64,000 nt of DNA from Erythrobacter sp. (GCF_024305245.1 NZ_JAMWYX010000005.1:186001-250000), one strand, 5' to 3'. Counted from the first letter of the stretch, positions 1 to 8,268 are shown. Notes: a model not told the origin generated them from the sequence alone. Made by a program: numbers and translations.

Positions 1-491
1 TTCATGTCGAAGCCGAAGCCGTCGATCCCCAGCGCCTGCTGGATTTCGATCGCCATCGCGGGATAGGCGCGCTGCATGTTCGACGCCGCGCACAGCACCG
101 CATCGACATCCTGCGGCGAACGACCGGCGCGCTCCAGCGCCTGCCGCGCCGCTGCTACACCGATTTCGGCCATGATCGACAATTCGTCATTGCCCCGCTC
201 GGGCAGGCGCGGACACATGGTGCCCGGATCGAGGATCGGCGCCTTGCTCATCACGTGGCGCGATTTGATCCCGCTCGCCTTCTCGATGAATTCGACCGAG
301 GAATAGGGCAGCGGCTCGGCCTCGCCCGCGGCGATCGCTTCGGCATGCGCGGCGTTGTGACGGTCGGCAAAGGCGTTGAAGCTGGACACCAGTTCGGCGT
401 TGCTGATCGATTCGGCGGGCGTGAACAGGCCGGTGGCCGAAATCACGGGGCGGCCGGTCAAAGCGATGGGGCTGGGTTGCGATTCCTGCAT
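1..491 (-). CDS. Beta-ketoacyl-ACP synthase III (FabH-like), N-terminal part
   Basis: The minus-strand reading frame starts at the ATG ending at 491 behind the purine-rich site GAGAAAG and stays open to the left window edge, so only about 163 N-terminal residues are present. The opening residues ([17 protein letters not shown]) and the later stretch [20 protein letters not shown] fit the long FabH-like ketosynthase III subfamily of sphingomonads (about 370 residues), which condense acyl-CoA with malonyl-ACP in the cytoplasm. The catalytic Cys region would lie just past the edge and cannot be checked. It is transcribed in the same direction as the LysR gene to its right but with no sign of a shared operon. 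Family assignment is from remembered sequence pattern; the substrate is unknown. Confidence 0.75.
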   Translation of the reverse strand, partial: MQESQPSPIALTGRPVISATGLFTPAESISNAELVSSFNAFADRHNAAHAEAIAAGEAEPLPYSSVEFIEKASGIKSRHVMSKAPILDPGTMCPRLPERGNDELSIMAEIGVAAARQALERAGRSPQDVDAVLCAASNMQRAYPAMAIEIQQALGIDGFGFDM

Positions 492-574
492 GGGTCTTTC
501 TCGCATAGGGAGCGCGCGGCCTTAAAGCGCGGCCCTGTCGCCTGCAAGGCCTGCGCTGCCCAGCCAATAGCACA

Positions 575-1471
575 TCATGCCCCGGCAGCCTCCGCTTCCG
601 CATTTTCCAGCACGTCCGCGAGCAGGGGATTGGGGAATGTGCGGCGGATCGTCACCGCGCAGAATATCTCGGTGATGTCCGGCAACTGGAACAGTTCGTA
701 CAACGCGCCTGAGGCCAGTTCGTCCTGCACCACGATCGGCGGAATCACCGCCACGCCTGAATCGCTGCGCGCCAGCAAGCGCAGCATCGCCATGTCGTCC
801 GCCTCGGCAGCGATGCGCGGGACGATGCCCATGCGCTCGGTCAGCGCATCGAAGCCCGCCCGCAGCGCGGTTTCCGGAGTCGGCAGGATCAGCGGCGCCG
901 CCGCCAGCAGTTTCGGCAGGCCTTGCGCGGCCAGCGCCAGCCGCGACCGCCCACCCACAAGGCTGACCGGTTGCTCGGCCAGCCGCCGCACGAGATAGGG
1001 GCTCGCCGCGTCGCGCGCGGGCACCATGTTGGTCAGCAGCACGTCGATCGTCATCGCTTCGAGCGCCCGCAGCAGGCTCGCCTGCGTGCCCGAGCGCATC
1101 ACCACCTCCACATCCTCGCGCCCGATCAGCGGCTGGACGAAGCCGAGCTGGAAGTTGCGCGACAATGTCGCCAGCGCGCCGATGCGCAGCACCTTGCGCT
1201 GCTGACCGACCGCGCGGAAGGTGGCGGTGAGCTGTTCGGCGGTGCGGAAAATCTCGTCGGCATGGTCGAGCGCGATACGCCCCGCCTCGGTCAGCACCAG
1301 ATTGCGCCCGCGCCGCTCGAACAGGTCATGACCGAGATCGGTCTCCAGCGCCTTGATCTGGGTAGAGACCGCGCTTTGCGAGATGTTGAGCGCCTTCGCC
1401 GCCGCAGTCAGCGTGCCTTCGCGCGCGGTGGCCCGGAACAGTCGCAGATGGTGAAGATTGAGGCTCGCCAT
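575..1471 (-). CDS. LysR-family transcriptional regulator, divergent from dabBA
   Basis: A 298-residue protein with an N-terminal winged helix-turn-helix at about residues 1-60 (LNLHHLRLFRATAREGTL, then LNISQSAVSTQIKALE) and a C-terminal periplasmic-binding-protein-like effector domain. The opening resembles the NhaR-like branch of LysR regulators. The start at 1471 is chosen because it begins exactly at the HTH; the same frame is open upstream but that part looks non-coding. It is divergent from dabB with a 104-bp AT-rich spacer. LysR regulators next to dabAB are known in other bacteria, so control of the inorganic-carbon pump is the natural inference. The effector is unknown. Confidence 0.9.
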   Translation of the reverse strand: MASLNLHHLRLFRATAREGTLTAAAKALNISQSAVSTQIKALETDLGHDLFERRGRNLVLTEAGRIALDHADEIFRTAEQLTATFRAVGQQRKVLRIGALATLSRNFQLGFVQPLIGREDVEVVMRSGTQASLLRALEAMTIDVLLTNMVPARDAASPYLVRRLAEQPVSLVGGRSRLALAAQGLPKLLAAAPLILPTPETALRAGFDALTERMGIVPRIAAEADDMAMLRLLARSDSGVAVIPPIVVQDELASGALYELFQLPDITEIFCAVTIRRTFPNPLLADVLENAEAEAAGA

Positions 1472-1472
1472 A

Positions 1473-1489
1473 GTTCCAATATTCCGAAC
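1473..1489. promoter_or_regulatory. Candidate LysR box between LysR gene and dabB
   Basis: The arms GTTC and GAAC are separated by nine bases, and the core contains a T-N11-A arrangement typical of LysR operators. It lies just upstream of the regulator's own start codon, where autorepression sites are common, and it is followed by an AT-rich stretch at about 1499-1524 that could hold the dabB promoter. The motif is short, so this is a position-supported guess. Confidence 0.4.
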
Positions 1490-1575
1490 GATTACGCAGA
1501 AAATATGTATTTTATTTAATTCTGTCCAGCTTTTATCCGTCCGGCATCTGATCGCCGCTTCGCCGGAGTGCCGCC

Positions 1576-3147
1576 ATGCAACTCGCCTTCGCCTTGTCCT
1601 TCCTCGCCCCGTTTGCCTTGCTGCCTGCCATCCTTGTCGCACTGGCGCGGCCCGGCAAGCGGCCCGGCAGCCTGCCGCAATGGGCGGAAATGTCGGCGGT
1701 CGCGGCATTCGCGCTGGCGCTCGCCGGGTTGGTGCAGACGGCCCTTGGCGCGGTGCCCGGTGTCGGCATTCTGGAAGGGGCTGCGCGGCTGGCACTGCGC
1801 GCCGATCTGGTCAGCACCGCGATGGCGACGCTGGTCGGCTTCATCGGCTGGATCGTGATGCGCTACAGCCGCACCTATCTGGACGGCGAGGCGCGCGAGG
1901 GTGCTTTTCACGCGCTGATGTTGACGACACTTGCCGCCGTTTTGGCCTTCGTGCAGGCGGGCACCCTTGCCGCCGCTATCCTTGCGGCTGTGGTCATCGG
2001 CATCGCCTTGAAGCGGCTGCTGTTGTTCTATCCCGAACGCGCCGAGGCGCGCCGCGCCGCGACCAAGTTCGCGGTGGTGTGGCATGGCGGCGATGCGATG
2101 CTGGTGCTGGCCGCCGGGCTGTTGTTCGCGACCTTCGGCACGCTGGAGTTTGCTGCGCTGGCAGAAGCTGCACGAACCGATGGTCTCGGCATCGGCGGCA
2201 CGCTTGCGGTGGCCGGGCTGGTCGCCGCCGCCGCGCTCAAGACCGCGTCCTTCCCGCTGCATGGCTGGCTGACCGAGGTGATGGAAGCCCCCACCCCCGT
2301 CTCCGCGCTTCTCCACGCAGGGATCATCAATTCGGGCGGGGTGCTGCTGATCGCCAATGCCGAATTGGTGCAGTCGAGCCCCGGCGCGATGGCCGCGCTG
2401 GTCATGCTGGGCGGGCTGACCGCCGTGTTCGGCGCGGCGGTGATGCTGACCCAGAGTGCGGTCAAAACCGCGCTTGCCTGGTCGACGATTTCGCAGATGG
2501 GCTTCATGCTGCTGCAATGCGGGCTGGGGCTGTGGACGCTGGCGCTGCTGCACATCATCGCCCACTCGCTGTACAAGGCGCACGCCTTCCTGTCGTCGGG
2601 CGGAGCGGTGACCGAGGTCGCCAATATCCGCCGCCCTGGTCCCGTCGCCGTGCCGAGCGTGGCGGCGGTGCTGAAGTCCTTCGGCCTTGCGATCCTGCTC
2701 TATGCCGCCATCGCCGGGCTGTTCACCGCGATCTTCGGCCCCAAGAGCCCGCAGGCGCTGGCGCTGGGTACGATCCTGATCTTCGGTGTGGCCTATCTGG
2801 TGGCGCAGGGGCTTGCCGACCGCGCACCCGTCGCGCTGACCAAGCGTACCGCGATGGCTTCGCTTGCCACCGCGGTCGCCTATTTCGCCTTCCATGTATC
2901 GTCGCAGGCGATCTGGGGGCCGATCCTTCCCGCTGCGCCGGTTCCGGGCGATCTCGAATGGGCGCTGATCGTGCTGGGTGTCGCGACCTTCGGTCTGGTT
3001 GCCTTCGCGCAGGCCCTGTTCCCGTTGTGGGCGCACCACCCTTCGGCTGCCGGCCTCAGGGTTCACCTTACCAACGGGCTCTATCTCAACGCCCTGCTCG
3101 ATCGCGCTATCGGGGGCTTCCGCACCACCCGCGCGCCGCGTTCCTGA
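1576..3147 (+). CDS. dabB: DabB: proton-conducting membrane subunit of DAB inorganic carbon pump
   Basis: A 523-residue, very hydrophobic protein of the NADH-quinone oxidoreductase NuoL/Mrp antiporter family, with about 14 predicted transmembrane segments. Family-typical stretches are visible, including FPLHGWLTEVMEAPTPVSALLHAG and the helix-breaking HIIAHSLYKAHAFLSSG with its conserved His and Lys. It starts at an ATG behind GGAG. It stands alone, without other Nuo or Mrp subunits, and is followed 31 bp later by dabA. That pairing is diagnostic for the DAB system, in which DabB is thought to use the proton gradient to drive DabA-catalysed CO2 hydration. A stand-alone NuoL-like gene of other function is unlikely given this partner. 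Confidence 0.88.
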   Translation: MQLAFALSFLAPFALLPAILVALARPGKRPGSLPQWAEMSAVAAFALALAGLVQTALGAVPGVGILEGAARLALRADLVSTAMATLVGFIGWIVMRYSRTYLDGEAREGAFHALMLTTLAAVLAFVQAGTLAAAILAAVVIGIALKRLLLFYPERAEARRAATKFAVVWHGGDAMLVLAAGLLFATFGTLEFAALAEAARTDGLGIGGTLAVAGLVAAAALKTASFPLHGWLTEVMEAPTPVSALLHAGIINSGGVLLIANAELVQSSPGAMAALVMLGGLTAVFGAAVMLTQSAVKTALAWSTISQMGFMLLQCGLGLWTLALLHIIAHSLYKAHAFLSSGGAVTEVANIRRPGPVAVPSVAAVLKSFGLAILLYAAIAGLFTAIFGPKSPQALALGTILIFGVAYLVAQGLADRAPVALTKRTAMASLATAVAYFAFHVSSQAIWGPILPAAPVPGDLEWALIVLGVATFGLVAFAQALFPLWAHHPSAAGLRVHLTNGLYLNALLDRAIGGFRTTRAPRS

Positions 3148-3178
3148 TCCTCCGCCACAGCTTTATTCGGAGACCGCC

Positions 3179-5560
3179 ATGTTCATGAAGCACTCGCAGA
3201 TCACCCCGGTCCGGCTCTCGGCCGTCCTCGAAGCGGCCGAGGCCGCCGCCCGCGCCATTCCGCCCGCCTTCCCGCTCGATGCGACCGTGGCGGTCAACCC
3301 TTTCCTCGGCCAGACGGGTGAGGATCTCGCCACCGCCGCTGCGCGGCTGGGCCGGGTCGCGGGCTGCCGCGTCACCCGCGAGGGCGCGGAGTATGCCGCC
3401 GCAATCCACGACGGGCGCATCACCGAAGATGACCTTGCCGAAGCTCTCGCCGCTTCGCCCTCGCCCTTGAGGCCCTATGACACCGCAGCCCTGCGCGATG
3501 TGGCCGAACACCTTGGCGAAAGACCCGCGCCGAGCGCGCTGCCCACGGTGGCCGATCTGGCTGCCGAGGCAACCGGGATCGATTGGCCCGCACTGATCGA
3601 CAAGTGCATCGGTCTGTGGGCCGCCGGACAGTTCGATCGCGGACAGGCGCTGTGGTCGCCCGCACCGGGCAGCGGCGCTTTTGCTGCATGGCGCGCCTGG
3701 GCAATGCATGATCTCACACCCGAAATCGCCGGGCTCAAGGGCTTTTGCGCCCATGTCGCCGCCGCGCCCGACACCGCCGAACGCGCGATATTGTTCGCCG
3801 CCGAAGCGCTGGGCATCACCGATGCGGCCGCCGAAACCGCCTTCCACCGGCTGTTCATGAGCATGGGCGGCTGGTCGCAGCACGCCCGCTGGCTGCTGTG
3901 GCAGGCCGAACTGGCAGGCGAGACCGATCGCACCATGGCCGATCTGCTCGCCATCCGTCTGATCTGGGATGAAGCGCTGCTTGCCCATGCGCCGCAAGTC
4001 GCCGATCGTTGGGCGCAGGCCGTCGCCGCCCATGCCGAACCGGTTGCGCCGGGTCCGGATGATGTCGCGCTAGCGATCCTTCAGGATGCCGCTGATCGCG
4101 GCCACCAGCGCCGCCTCTCTGCAGCGCTCGACGGTGAAGCCCCGGCCGGCGAACGCCCCTTCCTGCAGGCCGCGTTCTGTATCGACGTGCGTTCCGAGGT
4201 GTTCCGCCGCGCGCTCGAAAGCGTCGATGCGGGGATCGCTACCGTCGGTTTCGCCGGCTTTTTCGGCCTGCCGCTATCGCACCACGCCCACGGCTCGGAC
4301 ATCCGCGAAGCGCGCCTTCCGGTGCTGCTGAATCCGGCGGTCGAAACCAGCAGCGCGGGCGATCCGGAGAAAGATCAGGCCACCCGCATCGCGGCGCGCA
4401 CCACACGCGCGTGGGGCCGGTTCCGGCAGGCGGCGGTCTCCTCCTTTGCCTTTGTCGAGGCGGCAGGCCCGATCTACGCGGTCAAGCTGGTGAAGTCGGC
4501 GCTCGGCCTCGACGGCGCGCCCAAAACCGAACCCGCACCGCAAGTGGTCGGCGGCATGAGCGCCGAGGCCAAGGCCGATACCGGCGCGGCGGTGCTGAAG
4601 GCGATGAGCCTGACCAGCGGGCACGGCGAAATCGTGCTGCTGCTCGGCCATGGCGGCAACGTCACCAACAACCCGCACGAAAGCGCCTATCACTGCGGTG
4701 CCTGCGGCGGTTACACGGGCGAGGTCTCGGCCCGGCTGCTGGCAATCCTGCTCAACGATCCGGAAACCCGCAGCGGGCTCGCCGAGCGCGGCGTCACTGT
4801 GCCAGACGACACGCTGTTCGTTGCCGGCCTGCACGACACCACCACCGATGCGATCACCATCTATGAAGATGGCCTGCCCTCGTACCGCAGCGGCGATCTG
4901 GCCAAGGTGCGCCGCCAACTGGCGCAAGCAACCAGGCACGCAAGGGCCGAGCGCGCAGTGCGGCTGCCGGGTGCGCGCTGGAACAATATCGCCGCCCGCG
5001 CGGCCAACTGGGCCGAAATCCGCCCCGAATGGGGTCTTGCCGGATGCGCCGCCTTCATCGCCGCCCCGCGTGAGGCGACTGCGGGCCGCGATCTGGGCGG
5101 ACGCGCCTTCCTGCATTCCTACGATTGGCGCGCGGACGAAGGCTTCGGTACGCTCGAACTCATCATCACCGCGCCGGTGGTGGTGGCGAGCTGGATTTCG
5201 CTCCAGTATTTCGGATCATCGGTCGCGCCAGCCACGTTCGGCGGCGGCAACAAGCTGATCCACAACGTCGTAGGCGGGATCGGTGTGATCGAAGGCAATG
5301 GCGGACGCCTGCGCGCCGGTCTGCCGTGGCAGGCGGTGCACGACGGAGACGCGCTCGCCCACGAACCGCTCCGCCTGTCGGTGATGATCGAGGCCCCGCG
5401 CGAAGAAATTCTCAAGGTGCTGGAACGCAACCCCTCAGTGCGCGATTTGTTCGACAACGGGTGGTTGCACCTGTTCGTGCTGAAGCAAGGGAAGATCGAT
5501 GCGCGTTATCGTCCGGGCCTGAACTGGGCCGATGCCGCGCCGCAGACATTGGCTGCCTGA
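3179..5560 (+). CDS. dabA: DabA (DUF2309): zinc-dependent CO2-hydrating subunit of DAB pump
   Basis: A 793-residue soluble or peripheral protein of the DUF2309 family, now known as DabA, the beta-carbonic-anhydrase-like subunit of the DAB dissolved inorganic carbon accumulation complex. The expected zinc ligands are present as Cys334 and Asp336 (in FCIDVRSE) and His491 and Cys506 (in GHGGNVTNN and YHCGACGG). Their spacing (2 and 15 residues) matches Cys351/Asp353 and His524/Cys539 described for Halothiobacillus DabA. The start at 3179 has CGGAG upstream; an earlier in-frame extension overlaps dabB and is rejected. It forms an operon with dabB. Function as an active inorganic-carbon pump is inferred from the family and the intact ligands. 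Confidence 0.9.
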   Translation: MFMKHSQITPVRLSAVLEAAEAAARAIPPAFPLDATVAVNPFLGQTGEDLATAAARLGRVAGCRVTREGAEYAAAIHDGRITEDDLAEALAASPSPLRPYDTAALRDVAEHLGERPAPSALPTVADLAAEATGIDWPALIDKCIGLWAAGQFDRGQALWSPAPGSGAFAAWRAWAMHDLTPEIAGLKGFCAHVAAAPDTAERAILFAAEALGITDAAAETAFHRLFMSMGGWSQHARWLLWQAELAGETDRTMADLLAIRLIWDEALLAHAPQVADRWAQAVAAHAEPVAPGPDDVALAILQDAADRGHQRRLSAALDGEAPAGERPFLQAAFCIDVRSEVFRRALESVDAGIATVGFAGFFGLPLSHHAHGSDIREARLPVLLNPAVETSSAGDPEKDQATRIAARTTRAWGRFRQAAVSSFAFVEAAGPIYAVKLVKSALGLDGAPKTEPAPQVVGGMSAEAKADTGAAVLKAMSLTSGHGEIVLLLGHGGNVTNNPHESAYHCGACGGYTGEVSARLLAILLNDPETRSGLAERGVTVPDDTLFVAGLHDTTTDAITIYEDGLPSYRSGDLAKVRRQLAQATRHARAERAVRLPGARWNNIAARAANWAEIRPEWGLAGCAAFIAAPREATAGRDLGGRAFLHSYDWRADEGFGTLELIITAPVVVASWISLQYFGSSVAPATFGGGNKLIHNVVGGIGVIEGNGGRLRAGLPWQAVHDGDALAHEPLRLSVMIEAPREEILKVLERNPSVRDLFDNGWLHLFVLKQGKIDARYRPGLNWADAAPQTLAA

Positions 5561-5578
5561 CGGGTTCGCCCGCCAGCA

Positions 5579-5637
5579 CCGCCGCCCGTTCCAGGGTCGC
5601 AACCCCCCGACAAGCACGCGGGGTGAGCGGGCGGCGG
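5579..5637 (+). terminator. Long GC-rich hairpin after dabA
   Basis: Ten-base arms CCGCCGCCCG (5579-5588) and CGGGCGGCGG (5628-5637) are perfect complements, and the loop holds a second C-run/G-run pair. It begins 18 bp after the dabA stop. The following bases ATTTCTT are only weakly T-rich, so intrinsic termination is plausible but not certain. Confidence 0.4.
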
Positions 5638-5644
5638 ATTTCTT

Positions 5645-5692
5645 GCAGATTCGCTGCAATTTTGTGCGATTCTCGTGCGATTTCGTGCAAAG
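5645..5692. repeat. Five short repeats phased at helical spacing beside parS
   Basis: Five related units (GCAGATT, GCAATTT, GCGATTC, GCGATTT, GCAAAG) start at 5645, 5656, 5666, 5677 and 5687. The steps of 11, 10, 11 and 10 bp equal one DNA helical turn. The short T-runs therefore recur on one face of the helix, as in intrinsically bent DNA or a cooperative binding array. The array lies 28 bp from the parS site. No protein is known to me for this motif. Confidence 0.5.
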
Positions 5693-5719
5693 CGGCGACG
5701 GTCTCATCCCGCTCGCCGA

Positions 5720-5735
5720 TGTTTCACGTGAAACT
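5720..5735. promoter_or_regulatory. parS centromere site (ParB binding)
   Basis: The 16-mer TGTTTCACGTGAAACT matches the chromosomal parS consensus (TGTTTCACGTGAAACA) at 15 of 16 positions and contains the full 14-bp palindrome. It lies in the short intergenic gap between dabA and tRNA-Tyr. parS sites are normally clustered near the replication origin, so the window probably lies in the origin-proximal part of the chromosome. parA, parB and oriC are not in the window. Confidence 0.88.
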
Positions 5736-5748
5736 TTGAAAGGGAAAG

Positions 5749-5834
5749 TGGTGGACAGGGCTGGATTCGAACCAGCGTACGCTTGCGCGGGCAGATTTAC
5801 AGTCTGCTGCCTTTAACCACTCGGCCACCTGTCC
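5749..5834 (-). tRNA. tRNA-Tyr(GTA)
   Basis: The minus strand gives an 86-nt tRNA with acceptor GGACAGG/CCTGTCC, discriminator A and encoded CCA. The anticodon loop CTGTAAA contains GTA, the T-arm shows GGTTCGAATCC, and there is a long variable arm as expected for tRNA-Tyr. It is divergent from rlmB. Confidence 0.96.
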
Positions 5835-6000
5835 ACACAGTCCCCTGGAAGGGGGGCATTCCCGAGCGCAGGTGCGCTGCGAATTTGCGCGAGTCCGATG
5901 GGCCTCGCTGCCGAGAGGCGCCCCTTTGGCGAAGCGGTGCTTGCCTGTCAATGGCCCTGCTGGCAGGGGGCGCGGTGCAAGGCATAGCCAAGGAGCAAAG

Positions 6001-6792
6001 ATGGCCAAGGGTGAACGCAAGCGCGCATTGCGCGGACGCGCAGGGCGAATGAAGGGCGGGCGCGGTTCGGGCCAGGGCAGCACCGGACAGGTGCGCCTGT
6101 GGGGCCGCCATCCGGTGGAGGCCGCGCTGAAGAATCCGGAACGCCAGCACCGCAAGCTGTGGGCGACCCGCGAGGCGATCGACACCCTCGATGGTGAACT
6201 GCCGCCCGGTTTCCCGGTCGAATACGCCGATGTCGCCGATCTCGGGCGGCTGGTCGCCAGGGATGCGCCGCATCAGGGGCTGGTGCTGGAATGTTCGGCG
6301 CTGGAGGATGTGTTCCTCGATGAAATCGCGCTGGGCGAAGCCGCGCGCCCGATCGTGGTGCTCGATCAGGTGACCGATCCGCACAATGTGGGCGCAATCC
6401 TGCGTTCGGCCGCCGCGTTCAACGCCGCTGCAATCGTGACGCAGGACCGTCACGCCCCGCCCGAAAGCGGCACGCTGGCTAAATCGGCCTCGGGCGCGCT
6501 CGAGACGGTGCCGTGGGTGCGGGTGGTGAACCTCGCCCGAGCGCTGGAGGAACTGGCCGATGCCGGATACTGGCGGATCGGTCTGGCAGGCGAGGCCGAA
6601 GCGACGCTGGCCGATGTCATGCCAACCGGGCCACTGGTGATCGTGCTGGGGGCCGAAGGCGAAGGTTTGCGCCAGAATATCGCGGCCCATTGCGACGCGC
6701 TGGCACGGCTGCCGATATCCTCCGCAATCGAAAGCCTGAATGTTTCGAATGCGGCGGCAATTGCGCTATATGCCGCGGCGACCCGCAGCTGA
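6001..6792 (+). CDS. rlmB: 23S rRNA 2'-O-methyltransferase of the TrmH/SpoU family (RlmB-like)
   Basis: A 263-residue SPOUT methyltransferase expected to 2'-O-methylate a guanosine of 23S rRNA using S-adenosylmethionine. After a basic tail of about 30 residues the substrate-binding domain begins at LWGRHPVEAAL. The three SpoU motifs follow: LDQVTDPHNVGAILRSA, then IVLGAEGEGL, then LPISSAIESLNVSNAAAIAL, which together form the trefoil knot cofactor site. The ATG at 6001 is preceded by a strong AAGGAG ribosome-binding site, so upstream in-frame sequence is excluded. The basic tail may bind RNA. Exact nucleotide specificity cannot be told from sequence alone. Confidence 0.9.
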   Translation: MAKGERKRALRGRAGRMKGGRGSGQGSTGQVRLWGRHPVEAALKNPERQHRKLWATREAIDTLDGELPPGFPVEYADVADLGRLVARDAPHQGLVLECSALEDVFLDEIALGEAARPIVVLDQVTDPHNVGAILRSAAAFNAAAIVTQDRHAPPESGTLAKSASGALETVPWVRVVNLARALEELADAGYWRIGLAGEAEATLADVMPTGPLVIVLGAEGEGLRQNIAAHCDALARLPISSAIESLNVSNAAAIALYAAATRS

Positions 6793-6836
6793 CGCGCGGG
6801 GCACGTCACGCATTCGGGGCCGGAAGGGGAACCGCC

Positions 6837-7739
6837 ATGAACCACGCAATCACATTTCGCCTGCGCGCCGCCGCGCTGCTGACCGGCTTTGCGCTGCTTT
6901 TGTCGGGCTGCTTCATGTCGCCCGGCAAGTTCACATCGCAACTGCAACTGACCGGGCCGGACAGCTTCAGCTTCACCTATGATGGCGAGATATTCTTCCT
7001 CGGCCTGTCCAAGCTGGCGCAGATGGGCGCTGGGACGGAGGAAGCGTTCACGGCGGAATGCCAGGATTATGACACCTTCGAGGCCCGCGACTGCACCCCT
7101 GCCGAAGAAGCCGACCAGCGCGCCGCATGGGAGGCGGGCGCTGCCGAGCGCGCGGCCGAGCGGAAGAAGGAAGCCGAACAGATGGCGGCGGTGATGGGCG
7201 GGATCGACCCTTCCGACCCCAAGGCCGCCGAAGAACTGGTGCGGTTGCTGGAGCGGCAGCGAGGCTGGGAACGGGTCGTGCACAAGGGCGACGGCCTGTT
7301 CGATGTCACCTATGCGGTGAACGGCACGTTGAGCCACGACTTCATGTTCCCGAGCATCGAAGGCTTTCCTGCGACCAATCCCTTCGTCCAGATCTATCTG
7401 CGCGATGGCGGTCAGGTGCGGGTCAATGCTCCGGGATTCGCGGCCCAGAACGGCGAAAACCCGATGATGGGCGCAATGGGCGGCATGGGTTCGCTGGCCG
7501 GTCTGGCTGCGATGGGCGCATCGAATGACAGCGCAGACGGCGGCGCAGAGACGGCGCAGATCCCCGGCCTTCCGGTGATGGAGGGCACGTTTGTTGTCCG
7601 ACTGGCGCCGGGCATGCGCATTCTTGCCAACAATACCGACGAAGGACCGAGCATGAATGCAGGGGGCGAAGTGCTGACGTGGAACATCTCGCCCCGCACC
7701 GCGCAGGCACCAACCGCGCTGGTGGCTACCGGCGGGTAG
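6837..7739 (+). CDS. Uncharacterised outer-membrane lipoprotein
   Basis: A 300-residue protein with a lipoprotein signal: basic N-terminus, hydrophobic core and lipobox LLSGC with Cys25 as the lipidated residue. Phe at the next position argues for outer-membrane sorting. A central stretch at about residues 85-120 is rich in Ala, Glu and Arg and likely helical or coiled. A Gly/Met-rich segment (ENPMMGAMGGMGSLAGLAAMG) follows near residue 210, and the C-terminal part looks beta-rich. The start is supported by GGAAGGGGA. It lies 44 bp behind rlmB and is closed by a clear terminator. I do not recognise the family; no enzymatic motif is visible. Confidence 0.75.
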   Translation: MNHAITFRLRAAALLTGFALLLSGCFMSPGKFTSQLQLTGPDSFSFTYDGEIFFLGLSKLAQMGAGTEEAFTAECQDYDTFEARDCTPAEEADQRAAWEAGAAERAAERKKEAEQMAAVMGGIDPSDPKAAEELVRLLERQRGWERVVHKGDGLFDVTYAVNGTLSHDFMFPSIEGFPATNPFVQIYLRDGGQVRVNAPGFAAQNGENPMMGAMGGMGSLAGLAAMGASNDSADGGAETAQIPGLPVMEGTFVVRLAPGMRILANNTDEGPSMNAGGEVLTWNISPRTAQAPTALVATGG

Positions 7740-7762
7740 GTGCGGAACGCAGTGCGGCCACG

Positions 7763-7799
7763 AAAAACCCCGCGCGCCCATCGGGCCGCGGGGTTTTTT
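7763..7799. terminator. Bidirectional intrinsic terminator
   Basis: AAAAACCCCGCG pairs with CGCGGGGTTTTTT around a GC-rich centre. A run of A on one side and T on the other lets it work for the plus-strand lipoprotein gene and the converging HU gene. Confidence 0.88.
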
Positions 7800-7836
7800 G
7801 TTGGCAACGCCGCAGACAGCGGCCCGTGTCAGGCGA

Positions 7837-8109
7837 TCAGTTCACGGCGTCCTTCAGACCCTTGCCTGCCTTGAACTTGGGCTGGTTCGATGCCTTGATC
7901 TTCATTTCCTCACCCGTGCGCGGATTGCGACCGGTCGATTCCTTGCGTTTGCCGACCGAAAATGTGCCGAAGCCCACCAGACGCACTTCGTCGCCGCCCG
8001 AAAGGGCCTTGGTGATCGTGTCGAACACGTTTTCGACCGCATTTGCGGCATCGCTTTTGGATAGACCGCTGGCATCGGCGACAGCACTGATCAGCTCGTT
8101 CTTGTTCAT
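7837..8109 (-). CDS. hup: HU-family nucleoid DNA-binding protein
   Basis: A 90-residue HU/IHF-family protein that bends and compacts DNA as a dimer. It begins MNKNELISAVADASGLSK and has the signature GFGTFSVGKRKESTGRNPRTGE, which forms the DNA-embracing beta arm. The length is standard. The ATG at 8109 follows GAGGGGG; longer in-frame versions are not supported. A TTGACA-like -35 element is visible on the minus strand at 8194-8199, but no convincing -10 accompanies it. It lies downstream of lon in the same direction, an arrangement common in proteobacteria. Confidence 0.96.
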   Translation of the reverse strand: MNKNELISAVADASGLSKSDAANAVENVFDTITKALSGGDEVRLVGFGTFSVGKRKESTGRNPRTGEEMKIKASNQPKFKAGKGLKDAVN

Positions 8110-8246
8110 CTGGAAACCCCCTCGGCTCGAGATTTTCTTATTCCGGTGAATCGCCTCACCAAAAGCCCGAACTTGAGACTTTTTATGCAAGGCTGTCAAA
8201 GGCAAATCGCCCCCGGCAAAATGTATCCGTCTCGCAATGGCACATC

Positions 8247-8268
8247 ACGGCTGGCTCGAGCCAGCCGT
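8247..8268. repeat. 22-bp perfect palindrome between lon and hup
   Basis: ACGGCTGGCTC followed by GAGCCAGCCGT is a perfect inverted repeat without spacer. It has no following T-run, so it is either a weak lon terminator or a dimeric protein operator ahead of hup. It sits 81 bp after the lon stop on the transcribed minus strand and about 48 bp upstream of the hup -35-like element. Confidence 0.55.

Noticed and set aside
510..532. Direct repeat of GGCCGCGC between the FabH-like and LysR genes
   Set aside because: Only two short GC-rich copies, expected by chance in this composition.
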